A stretch of 19,036 bases of DNA from JAEZRQ01 sp049294415 (GTDB taxonomy: Bacteria; Patescibacteriota; Patescibacteriia; Patescibacteriales; UBA12465), in contig JBAQCS010000039.1 of NCBI GenBank assembly GCA_049294415.1, forward strand, positions 1 through 19,036. Direction: 5' to 3'. The first letter of the stretch is position 1. Each line of letters begins with the position of its first letter. Under the pieces are notes generated by a model that saw only the letters and a program-made list of their open reading frames with translations, had not been told where the DNA came from and did no database searches. This document shows, piece by piece, positions 1 through 6,471 of the stretch. The translations under genes and the position numbers were made by a program.

Positions 1-35
1 GAGTATAGAGATAAAATTATTATTTTTTTTATAAG

Positions 36-72
36 AAAAAAGCCCTACTAATTAATTTTTAGCAGGGCTTTA
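36..72 (-). terminator. Rho-independent terminator of the 134-aa gene
   Basis: Read on the minus strand, arms AAAGCCCTGCT and AGTAGGGCTTT pair (one G-U), can be extended by two A-T pairs into the loop, and are followed by a T-rich run. It lies 23 bases past the stop of the gene at 95-499. Confidence 0.85.
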
Positions 73-94
73 TTTGGGCTAGATTTTTCGCTTT

Positions 95-499
95 TTAATT
101 AGCCATGTTTAAAGCGATGTGATCTTGCCAGAACTCCGTGTACATTTGATGCACCTGAAGGATGTACTGATTTTTATCATTCAGTATTTTCCGGTAAGCT
201 TCATCGGTCAAAAGCAGATGACAGTAAATTTGGCCACTTTTAATCGTTTCCACGATATAAACTACCAATAAGTCACCGCTCGATTCTTTCTGAATCATAA
301 CCAAATTTTCCAGCGTCTTATTAGGAAAAGCAAACCAACCCTTACGGTTGCCACTAATTCTTTCCGACTGATAAATTGTAACGATTTTTTTTAATTCAAA
401 CCCTGACTTTTCACGATAAACATCAATAGTCATGGGCGATTTAAGTTCCAATAAACCAGAAGGATTGGCATTGATTAAACTCGCAATACTTGCTTTCAT
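95..499 (-). CDS. Hypothetical protein, 134 aa
   Basis: I do not recognise this family. The 134-residue product has no signal peptide or membrane segment, so it is probably cytoplasmic and globular. The middle (about residues 35-100) alternates hydrophobic and charged residues, as in a mixed alpha/beta domain, with the strand-like stretches DLLVVYIVE and YCHLLL. The gene is well framed: a perfect TTGACA-17-TATAAT promoter upstream, about 38 bases of leader, an ATG, and a strong terminator. The leader has no clear Shine-Dalgarno. It is a single-gene unit in the block of unknown genes beside tRNA-Gln. That it is a gene is fairly sure; its function is unknown. Confidence 0.75.
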   Translation of the reverse strand: MKASIASLINANPSGLLELKSPMTIDVYREKSGFELKKIVTIYQSERISGNRKGWFAFPNKTLENLVMIQKESSGDLLVVYIVETIKSGQIYCHLLLTDEAYRKILNDKNQYILQVHQMYTEFWQDHIALNMAN

Positions 500-543
500 T
501 TTCTATTAATTTTTGTGTTAATGTTCGATTTAATAACAAGATT

Positions 544-572
544 ATTATATCATAAATATCTACTTATGTCAA
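544..572 (-). promoter_or_regulatory. Perfect-consensus sigma-70 promoter
   Basis: On the minus strand: -35 TTGACA (567-572), 17-bp spacer, -10 TATAAT (544-549), all twelve consensus bases. The start is predicted near 537 and drives the gene ending at 95. An inverted repeat (590-603) lies just upstream. Confidence 0.85.
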
Positions 573-589
573 TAATATAACCAGAAATG

Positions 590-603
590 GACTAAAATTA
601 GTC
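590..603. repeat. Inverted repeat GACTAA-AA-TTAGTC
   Basis: Six-base perfect arms separated by AA, about 18 bp upstream of the -35 box of the consensus promoter at 544-572. It could be an operator or just a small hairpin. On the plus strand it is followed by TATTTTTG and would resemble a weak terminator, but no plus-strand gene is present. Confidence 0.4.
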
Positions 604-654
604 TATTTTTGTATTTGCCCGGAAAACGAGATAAGATTATAATTTTTTTACAAG

Positions 655-685
655 AAAAAAAGAGGTAGTTTTTACCTCTTTTCTT
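655..685 (-). terminator. Rho-independent terminator of the 226-aa gene
   Basis: On the minus strand, arms AAAAGAGGTA and TACCTCTTTT enclose a five-base loop and run into a T-rich tail. It follows the stop of the 699-1379 gene within about 15 bases. Confidence 0.85.
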
Positions 686-698
686 TTACGGACGCTTT

Positions 699-1379
699 TT
701 AAAAATTTCTTTCTTGCGGAGGAATATACAAATCATTTTCTTCGCAAAACTTAATTAATTGTGGCGGAAAATATCCAGGTTCATGGTACATTTGAAGATT
801 GTAAGCTTCCATGTAAGAATCATGGAGTCTTTCCTGATGCTCTTGTTTATTTTTTCTATTTACAAAAAGCTCCAAAGGATTTTTTCTTAAAATCATAAAA
901 TTATCAATGTCCTGTTTCTCCGCCCAACAACCAATATAATAGTCTGGCGTAATCCCATGTGCTACACACAAAGGGTCGATAACCATAGATTGAGGCATAA
1001 TTTGATATTTAACTATGGTATCGATAGCAAAGAAGGTAGTCCGTATTAGCTTACCTTCAATAACAGCATAACCAAAATATAAATTATACGAACCTATAAA
1101 TGGTGGCATTAAAACACTCATGATATAAGAGTAGGTGGAATACTGAGGCCAAGGCAAGTTACCATCAGCTAAAAATTTATTAAACTGGTCTGGCCAAAGC
1201 TCTTTTTTTAACGGGAACATTATTTCCCAGCCATTCTTCATCAAATGGTAATGCGTAGCTGAATCGTAAAGATTAGCCCCCTGACCATTAAAAATAGCTT
1301 GCTCGCCTTCTTCCATTAAGCGGTTTAGCTCCTCATACATACCTCTGCGTACTTTAGAACTTCGATAGTCTGGTTTCAT
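699..1379 (-). CDS. Hypothetical protein, 226 aa
   Basis: Unrecognised family. The protein is rich in aromatic residues (Tyr, Trp, Phe) and Met, with no convincing membrane helix or signal peptide. A charged N-terminal helix (about residues 8-30) precedes a central, mostly beta-like region (about 95-155), and a charged helical C-terminus ends in a Pro-rich tail (QLIKFCEENDLYIPPQERNF). The start is well supported: AGGAG sits 8-9 bases before the ATG, one of only two canonical Shine-Dalgarno sites I find in the window. It lies 30 bases downstream of the 168-aa gene and most likely shares its promoter at 1980-2008. Function cannot be assigned. Confidence 0.8.
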   Translation of the reverse strand: MKPDYRSSKVRRGMYEELNRLMEEGEQAIFNGQGANLYDSATHYHLMKNGWEIMFPLKKELWPDQFNKFLADGNLPWPQYSTYSYIMSVLMPPFIGSYNLYFGYAVIEGKLIRTTFFAIDTIVKYQIMPQSMVIDPLCVAHGITPDYYIGCWAEKQDIDNFMILRKNPLELFVNRKNKQEHQERLHDSYMEAYNLQMYHEPGYFPPQLIKFCEENDLYIPPQERNF

Positions 1380-1409
1380 TTATTAATCTCCTATTTTTTA
1401 GTTATTGGT

Positions 1410-1916
1410 TTATTTAAATAGTCTATCTAAGATTTTTAGCATATTACCGTAATTATGCTTCATAAAAAGAAGTTTCTCTTTCGGAAATAATTCGTTATTT
1501 AAATATGGAGTAGTCGACAAGATGCCTGACACAAAGCTACTAATATTTTTTACACAATTTTTATGGGCCATTTCTATTTCTTTTGGAATAACATTAGATA
1601 CTCCATTTGAATAAAATTGCCCTCCTGCCAGAAAACATTCTTGATGTTGAATAAGCGTTGGAATGATATTAAAACAAGTATTAAAATAGCCTTCTCTTGC
1701 CTTTTCAGTATATGCGCTATTCTCTAAATACATATCGAGTTTATGTAATATATACAAATAAATTACTTCAATATAATTTGAATTATCAAATAAAACAACA
1801 ATGGATTTATCTGGTAATTTTTGTAAATCTTTTAGAGAACTAATGGTTACTTTATCACCATTATTAATAAAAATATCGCTTACATGTTTCATGTTTATAT
1901 ATTTATTGGTTTTCAC
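1410..1916 (-). CDS. Hypothetical protein, 168 aa (start uncertain)
   Basis: Unrecognised family. The predicted protein is helical and Asn/Lys/Ile rich, with no signal peptide or clear membrane span. It contains a hydrophobic strand SIVVLFD (about residues 38-44) and a helix YIEVIYLYILHKLDMYL (about 48-64). Two starts are possible: GTG at 1916, or in-frame ATG at 1892 (residue 9 of the longer form). I favour the ATG because the GTG lies inside a 14-bp inverted repeat (1901-1950) that would fold the start codon into a hairpin, while the ATG falls just past it. Neither has a strong Shine-Dalgarno. It is the first gene of a two-gene unit with the 226-aa gene. Confidence 0.72.
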   Translation of the reverse strand: MKTNKYINMKHVSDIFINNGDKVTISSLKDLQKLPDKSIVVLFDNSNYIEVIYLYILHKLDMYLENSAYTEKAREGYFNTCFNIIPTLIQHQECFLAGGQFYSNGVSNVIPKEIEMAHKNCVKNISSFVSGILSTTPYLNNELFPKEKLLFMKHNYGNMLKILDRLFK

Positions 1917-1950
1917 AAAAGACTTAAATCTTCTCTGAAAACCAATAAAT
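1901..1950 (-). promoter_or_regulatory. Leader hairpin, perfect 14-bp arms
   Basis: ATTTATTGGTTTTC (1901-1914) and GAAAACCAATAAAT (1937-1950) are perfectly complementary, with a 22-base loop. The structure falls in the predicted 5' leader of the 168-aa gene, between its promoter and the ATG at 1892. No T-run follows, so it is not a simple terminator. Confidence 0.6.
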
Positions 1951-1979
1951 TTTATTTTAATGATCTAATATAACAAAAA

Positions 1980-2008
1980 AGTATACTAATAAGCATGCTT
2001 TTTGTCAA
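1980..2008 (-). promoter_or_regulatory. Sigma-70 promoter with palindrome in spacer
   Basis: On the minus strand: -35 TTGACA (2003-2008), 17-bp spacer, -10 TATACT (1980-1985, 5 of 6). The start is predicted near 1973. The spacer holds the perfect 10-bp palindrome AAGCATGCTT (1991-2000), placed where a repressor could block polymerase. It drives the 168-aa and 226-aa genes. Confidence 0.8.
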
Positions 2009-2049
2009 CACTACTCGTAGACTAGGATGGAATTGGAAATTTTGGTAAG

Positions 2050-2081
2050 AAAAAAGCCCGCATATTAAGCAGGCTTTTTGA
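2050..2081 (-). terminator. Terminator overlapping the end of the 150-aa gene
   Basis: On the minus strand, AAAAAGCCTGC pairs with GCGGGCTTTTT (one base unpaired), followed by T-rich sequence. The TAA stop (2065-2067) of the upstream gene lies in the loop, so the 5' arm also encodes the last residues KKPA. Confidence 0.8.
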
Positions 2082-2517
2082 GAATAAGCTCTTTTCTCGA
2101 CTTTATAACAAATTTAAACATAGGCCAACTGCCGTAATCAATCGTCTTTAGACAATCGCTATCCCAAAACAAATTTCGTACCGATGATGTATCGTGACCA
2201 AGAATAAGTTTATCTTGATCAGATATCTTATTCTCGGTTATGTACTTTTTAAGACACGCATCTAAAATATTTATTACTAAATAACACGCCTCTTTGTCGG
2301 AGTAGCTAGTCTTGTTCCCTTTTTTTTGAAAGTTAACAAACCCTAATAACGAAAAGTAGGTTGGCATACAAAAATCAGAGCGATAAATAATAAAACAGAA
2401 AAATTCTAAGCAATTTATTAATAAATTTCTAAAAAAAGATTTATTAACCTTTGGAAATTTAATAACAAAGTACTTAAAAACTAACACAAATCTATTGGTA
2501 CCTTGTTTAATTTCCAT
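2065..2517 (-). CDS. Hypothetical protein, 150 aa, possible kinase-fold remnant
   Basis: No confident family. The sequence order resembles a minimal protein-kinase-like fold: an N-lobe-like strand pair FVLVFKYFVIKFPK (residues 10-23) with a VIK-type lysine at K20, a possible helix-C glutamate (E38), the stretch MPTYFSLLGFVNFQKKG (51-67), then HD (108-109) with N115, and IDYG (126-129) where kinases have DFG. I recall small phage and bacterial proteins with this layout, but the D-to-N spacing is one residue longer than in the usual HxDxxxxN loop, and 150 residues is short for a full kinase fold. It may be a truncated or degenerate pseudokinase. It lies 17 bases after the 114-aa gene in the same unit, with only a weak Shine-Dalgarno. 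Confidence 0.7.
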   Translation of the reverse strand: MEIKQGTNRFVLVFKYFVIKFPKVNKSFFRNLLINCLEFFCFIIYRSDFCMPTYFSLLGFVNFQKKGNKTSYSDKEACYLVINILDACLKKYITENKISDQDKLILGHDTSSVRNLFWDSDCLKTIDYGSWPMFKFVIKSRKELILKKPA

Positions 2518-2534
2518 GATTTATCATCTTTTCA

Positions 2535-2879
2535 TTAATCGGTTAATTCTTTAAATAACAAATTAAAATCAATTTCATGCCCAAAAATTTTAACGTTCGG
2601 ATGTACTCCGATTATTCCCTCGAGTTGTATTTTTGAATAATCAGGAGTGACCATGATTATTTTTCTGTCAGAGGGGTGATTGATAAATTGTTTTATTCCT
2701 TCCCAGTGCGCAACACTGAGAGAAGATAATGGATTTATAACGACTGGATAATTATCATCATCATCTATCCAGGTTAATTTGTCGACATGGATTATCTCCA
2801 CGCCCTTTTCCTGTATTTCTATGCAAACAAAAGCCATCAGCGACGGCATGTTCAAATCATAAAGATAAATTTTTTTCAT
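2535..2879 (-). CDS. Hypothetical protein, 114 aa
   Basis: Unrecognised. The small soluble protein starts with a strand-like MKKIYLYDL and alternates strands and helices (GVEIIHVDKL, YPVVINPLSSL, RKIIMVTPD, NVKIFGHEI), so the layout suggests a compact alpha/beta fold of the receiver or Rossmann-like kind. There is an acidic run DDDD at about residues 39-42. No catalytic motif can be named. The ATG has no Shine-Dalgarno. It is the first gene of the two-gene unit with the 150-aa gene; the promoter-like TTGACA immediately after tRNA-Gln (2947-2952) probably serves it. Confidence 0.72.
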   Translation of the reverse strand: MKKIYLYDLNMPSLMAFVCIEIQEKGVEIIHVDKLTWIDDDDNYPVVINPLSSLSVAHWEGIKQFINHPSDRKIIMVTPDYSKIQLEGIIGVHPNVKIFGHEIDFNLLFKELTD

Positions 2880-2922
2880 GCGTTCAATTATTTAGTTGTT
2901 AATAGTACTTATTTGTAAAACA

Positions 2923-2952
2923 AAAATAGCACCAAATGTGCTATTTTGTCAA
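2923..2952 (-). terminator. tRNA-Gln terminator overlapping a promoter-like element
   Basis: On the minus strand, AAAATAGCAC and GTGCTATTTT pair perfectly (10 bp, 5-base loop) and run into TTGTTTT, ending the tRNA transcript. The same bases hold TTGACA (2947-2952) and, 18 bp further, TATTTT preceded by TGC (extended -10). The hairpin arms fill the spacer, so termination and initiation for the 114-aa gene overlap. Confidence 0.7.
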
Positions 2953-2956
2953 TTTG

Positions 2957-3027
2957 CTCGGGGATAGGGATTCGAACCCCAATAAACAGGACCAGAACCT
3001 GTTGTCCTACCATTAGACGATCCCCGA
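2957..3027 (-). tRNA. tRNA-Gln (anticodon CUG)
   Basis: A complete 71-base cloverleaf. The acceptor UCGGGGA pairs with UCCCCGA with discriminator G73; the D-arm is GUCU/GGAC; the anticodon stem ACAGG/CCUGU closes the loop UUCUGGU, which puts CUG at 34-36; the T-arm carries UUCGAAU. The anticodon reads CAG (Gln). The 3' CCA is not encoded: the next bases are CAAAT. A near-consensus promoter lies about 14 bases upstream and a terminator directly downstream, so it can be expressed independently of lysS. Its 3' end faces the block of unknown genes, the usual orientation for an island inserted at a tRNA. Confidence 0.93.
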
Positions 3028-3033
3028 ATACTT

Positions 3034-3076
3034 GGTTGTCCTAAAAAATTATATAGGGACAACCATTCTTTGTAAA
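3034..3076 (-). promoter_or_regulatory. tRNA-Gln promoter with flanking inverted repeat
   Basis: On the minus strand: -35 TTTACA (3071-3076), 17-bp spacer, -10 TATAAT (3048-3053), start near 3041. GGTTGTCC (3057-3064, in the spacer) and GGACAACC (3034-3041, around the start) are perfect 8-bp inverted arms on either side of the -10 box. No terminator separates it from lysS. Confidence 0.8.
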
Positions 3077-3086
3077 GTTTTTTATT

Positions 3087-4565
3087 TTATTCAGCCTTAG
3101 GCTTCATCAACGGAAACAAAGTCACTTCCCTAATTGGTTTATCCACCATAAAGGCAAATAATCTTTCACCAAAACCAAAACCACAAGTTGGTGGCATGCC
3201 ATGTTCTAGCATTTCTACAAATTCCCAGTCAGGCATCATTGCTTCTTTATCGCCACGATCGATTAATTTTTCTTGAGCTGCAAATCTTTCTTGTTGATCA
3301 ATTGGATCATTTAATTCTGAAAAACCATTACCAACTTCTGAACCGGCAATAATAATTTGAAATCTTTCTGTAAGCTCTGGGTTATCTGTTTTAGCTTTTG
3401 ATAGTGGTGAAACAAGTTTTGGATGGTTAACTAAGAAAGCTGGGCCAGCAATAGATTTACGACAATACTTCCAAAGAGTGTCCATTAATCTTTCACGGTT
3501 AGCTCCTTCATATTTAACCTTTAATTCTTCTAACTTAGCTTTCATTTCATCTTCAGAAGCAGTTAAGACATCAATTCCCGTCTTTTCTAAAACAGTCGCT
3601 CTATAGTCAATTTTTGGCCACTCACCAGCTAAATCATACTCCATGCCTTTAGTAGTAAACTTAGTTTTACCAAAAACATTAGTAGCAATTTCTTGATATA
3701 ACTCCTGAGATAACTTCATACCCATTTCGTAATCAGCGTAAGCCCAGTAGAATTCCATATTAGTAAATTCCTGTAAGTGATCGGGGCTTGATCCTTCATT
3801 ACGATAAACGCGACCAATTTCAAAAACTTTTTCATATCCTGCGGCCATAAGTCTCTTCTGCCATAATTCCCCAACAGAAATTCTCATAAAAACATCAATA
3901 TCAAAATCATCATGATGAGTTTTAAAAGGATTAGCTTCAGCGCCGCCAGTTGTTACTTCAATAGTTGGGGTTTCTACTTCAAAGAAACCGTGGCGTTTCA
4001 TAAAGTTACGAGTAGTTTCCCAAAACTTAGCTTTCTGATAAAACATATCGCGTAATTCTTGATTTAAAAGTAAATCAAGATAGCGTTTGCGTAATCTATC
4101 ATCTTCATCCTTTAAACCATACCAAGCGTCAGGAATAGGGCGTAAAGCCTTAGTTAGTAATGTCCACTCGGTTACAAAAAAACTCTTTTCTCCTTTATGA
4201 GTTAAAAAAGCTGAACCTTTAACAGAAATAAAATCAGCCGTATCTATAAATTTTATAAATATCTTATAACTATCGGCTCCTAAATCTTTTTTAGAAAAAA
4301 CTAACTGAATATTACCGCTAGCATCTTCTAAATTAGCAAAAACTAAATTACCGTGTTCACGCTTAGAGCGTAAACGACCAGCAATAAAAAACTCTTTTTT
4401 ATTTTCTAGCAACCCGTCAAAATCTACAATAAAATCCGCGATGGCATAATCGCGCTTTACAGAAGCTGGATAAGTGGCAATACCTAATTTTTTTAATTCT
4501 TCAAGCTTACGTAAACGGTCTTCTCTTTCACTGCCAGCATTAAGAATTGGATTAACACTATCCAT
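3087..4565 (-). CDS. lysS: Lysyl-tRNA synthetase, class II
   Basis: Charges tRNA-Lys with lysine in the cytoplasm, using ATP. The 492-residue length is usual for bacterial LysRS. An N-terminal OB-fold anticodon-binding domain (about residues 55-145, including GRLRSKREHGNLVFANLED) is followed by the class II catalytic core. Motif 1 includes FFEVETPTIEVTTGGAEANPF; motif 2 is seen in FEIGRVYRNEGSS followed by EFTNMEFYWAYADYE; motif 3 is GFGFGERLFAFM with REVTLFP. Motif 3 has GFGFGER where common LysRS have GxGxGIDR, one residue shorter; I think this form is shared by other CPR enzymes. The start is the ATG 8 bases after greA; no Shine-Dalgarno is visible, so translation may be coupled to greA. 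No terminator follows. Confidence 0.95.
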   Translation of the reverse strand: MDSVNPILNAGSEREDRLRKLEELKKLGIATYPASVKRDYAIADFIVDFDGLLENKKEFFIAGRLRSKREHGNLVFANLEDASGNIQLVFSKKDLGADSYKIFIKFIDTADFISVKGSAFLTHKGEKSFFVTEWTLLTKALRPIPDAWYGLKDEDDRLRKRYLDLLLNQELRDMFYQKAKFWETTRNFMKRHGFFEVETPTIEVTTGGAEANPFKTHHDDFDIDVFMRISVGELWQKRLMAAGYEKVFEIGRVYRNEGSSPDHLQEFTNMEFYWAYADYEMGMKLSQELYQEIATNVFGKTKFTTKGMEYDLAGEWPKIDYRATVLEKTGIDVLTASEDEMKAKLEELKVKYEGANRERLMDTLWKYCRKSIAGPAFLVNHPKLVSPLSKAKTDNPELTERFQIIIAGSEVGNGFSELNDPIDQQERFAAQEKLIDRGDKEAMMPDWEFVEMLEHGMPPTCGFGFGERLFAFMVDKPIREVTLFPLMKPKAE

Positions 4566-4573
4566 ATAATTAT

Positions 4574-5032
4574 TTAGATTACTTTTACTATTTTATATTG
4601 TACTAAACCGCGAGGAGTTTCTACATCAACGGTTTCACCTTTTTTCTTGCCAATAAAAGCTACACCTAATGGTGATTCATTAGAAATCAGACCATTTAAA
4701 GGGTCAGCTTCATTAAAGCTAACAATAGTATATTCCTTCTCTTGACCATTAACCTTAGCTACTACTTTGGAACCCATTACAATATGATCGCTACCAGTAG
4801 CTTTTTCAACCACAGTCACGTTCTTTAAAGTATTAGAAAGTTCCATAATTCTGCCTTCATTTAAGGCTTGGGCATCTTTAGCTTCGCTGTACTCAGCGTT
4901 CTCTGAAAGATCACCAAGTTCTTTAGCGCGCTCAATACGTTCAGCAATTTCTTTTCTTCTAGTTTTGCTTAAAAAATCGAGCTCTTCTTTTAATTTGTCG
5001 TAACCTTCTTGGGTCATGATTTGTTCAGGCAT
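4574..5032 (-). CDS. greA: Transcription elongation factor GreA
   Basis: Binds the RNA polymerase secondary channel and stimulates cleavage of backtracked RNA. At 152 residues it has the normal two-part form. An N-terminal coiled coil (about 1-75) carries the acidic tip GDLSENAEYSEAKDAQ, whose Asp and Glu hold the catalytic metal. A C-terminal FKBP-like domain contains ADPLNGLISNESPLGVAFIGKK and GETVDVETPRG. A second in-frame ATG lies five codons in (MTQEGYDKL), close to where many GreA proteins begin, so the true start could be there. It lies 29 bases after the ligase gene, and I see no strong promoter in that gap. It is probably cotranscribed with lysS. Confidence 0.95.
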   Translation of the reverse strand: MPEQIMTQEGYDKLKEELDFLSKTRRKEIAERIERAKELGDLSENAEYSEAKDAQALNEGRIMELSNTLKNVTVVEKATGSDHIVMGSKVVAKVNGQEKEYTIVSFNEADPLNGLISNESPLGVAFIGKKKGETVDVETPRGLVQYKIVKVI

Positions 5033-5061
5033 AGTAATTTATTTATTTGAATTTATGCAAT

Positions 5062-6471
5062 TTAATATACGTTATTTTCTAGTTTTAAGCAAGACTCAGT
5101 CAGAACAATTATTAAAACTACCAAAGCGATTCCTAGGGGGTGATCTAAATAAGGAGTAAATACTTGAATTAAACCAATTAAAACTAATGACAAAAATAGA
5201 AAATTCTTTTGTTTAAAGCCTATTATCACATTTTGAGCAAGTAGCCATAAGTAACTGATTAATCCTAAAATTCCTAGTTTTAACCATAAAGCTAAATACC
5301 CCCATTCAAAAGCATAGGTATTATACTCCCCGCTAGGATTATTAGCTAAAACGCGAGGATCGCTAGACTGATAAGTTACACTATAGCCAAAGCCTTTGCC
5401 TAAAATAGGACTCTGCTTTATCTCCTCGGCTAAAACTGGTAATAACGACCATCTTGAAGCAACTGCGGCTTCACCGGTATTTAATCTACCAGCAAAAGAA
5501 TCTAAGGAAAAAGAGCCAGCTTTAGGAATTGGAAAAATTACTACCAAAAATATTAATATTGCTCCAAGTGAGGCGGTAGGTATAATAAACAATAAATTTT
5601 TTACTATTTGTTTCCAACTAATTATTAATCCTAGAAGCAAACAAGCGAGTAACCCCAACCAAAAACTACGTGACATTGATAAAAAAATTACACCCCAAGC
5701 CAAGGACGTAATCACCCAAATACTTTTATTTTTACTTTTTATACTAAAAGTCGTAATCAGTATTAGAACCGCAGCGTAAATTTGTGATTGTAAAAAAATA
5801 CGTGGAAAGCCATTTAAGGTAGCTGTAATTTCAGCTACGCCAGTTTTACGTAGCCAAAAATAAACATCAGATATAACTGGTATATTGTGAGAGTATAAAT
5901 ATAAAATTATAAATGTTTCTAAGCCAAGCCATAAAAAAGCGGCTGTTGTTATGACTACTAACCGATTATAAACTTCTTGTTTGGCTTGAAAATAAACAGC
6001 TGTCACTGGAAAAATAATTAAAAAGAATAACCAACTATTAAAATCAGCAAAAATATCAGTCCATTTAGTAGAACCGGCTAAAGCTATAATTAAAGAAGCT
6101 GCAATAAAAAAAGCTAAAGCGACTAAGGGCTTTTTACTTTTAAATTCCACCCAAGCTGCTAACAATTTTACTCTTTCTTCTTTTCTAAATAATTTAAATA
6201 TATAAGCTGACATGACAGTCGCAAAAATTAGCATACGGCCAGAAACAAAAGATAATTCTAGTAGATGGCCTTTAGAACCTATAATTAATTCAACAAACAA
6301 AATCAGTAAACCAAATTCTAAATTACGCCAAGCTATTACAAAAGCAAAAATAGCTAAACAAACACCACTAATTAACTTAAGTGGTGGATAATAATATGAA
6401 GCAAATGATAGTGCCTCAAAAGCAAAAATTAAAATTAAAACTAGCCAAGTCTGACGAGTAATTAACTTCAT
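5062..6471 (-). CDS. O-antigen ligase/polymerase family membrane protein (Wzy/WaaL type)
   Basis: A 469-residue polytopic inner-membrane protein with about 10-11 hydrophobic helices from residue 8 onward. A large loop after the middle holds SRWSLLPVLAEEIKQSPILGKGFGYSV, the hallmark of the Wzy_C/O-antigen ligase family (conserved Arg and the GxGFG turn). Proteins of this family polymerise lipid-linked sugar repeats or transfer finished glycans to an acceptor; which one applies cannot be read from sequence. The start codon overlaps the GT2 stop (ATGA, 6468-6471), so the two are translationally coupled. With the upstream glycosyltransferases and flippase it forms a minimal export and assembly set for a surface polysaccharide. 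Confidence 0.85.
   Translation of the reverse strand: MKLITRQTWLVLILIFAFEALSFASYYYPPLKLISGVCLAIFAFVIAWRNLEFGLLILFVELIIGSKGHLLELSFVSGRMLIFATVMSAYIFKLFRKEERVKLLAAWVEFKSKKPLVALAFFIAASLIIALAGSTKWTDIFADFNSWLFFLIIFPVTAVYFQAKQEVYNRLVVITTAAFLWLGLETFIILYLYSHNIPVISDVYFWLRKTGVAEITATLNGFPRIFLQSQIYAAVLILITTFSIKSKNKSIWVITSLAWGVIFLSMSRSFWLGLLACLLLGLIISWKQIVKNLLFIIPTASLGAILIFLVVIFPIPKAGSFSLDSFAGRLNTGEAAVASRWSLLPVLAEEIKQSPILGKGFGYSVTYQSSDPRVLANNPSGEYNTYAFEWGYLALWLKLGILGLISYLWLLAQNVIIGFKQKNFLFLSLVLIGLIQVFTPYLDHPLGIALVVLIIVLTESCLKLENNVY

Noticed and set aside
590..612. GACTAA-AA-TTAGTC followed by TATTTTTG as a plus-strand terminator.
   Set aside because: No plus-strand gene lies upstream within the window; kept only as an inverted repeat near a promoter.
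5396..5779. A 127-codon plus-strand frame inside the O-antigen ligase gene.
   Set aside because: It is antisense to a well-supported membrane protein, with no promoter, ribosome-binding site or recognisable product.
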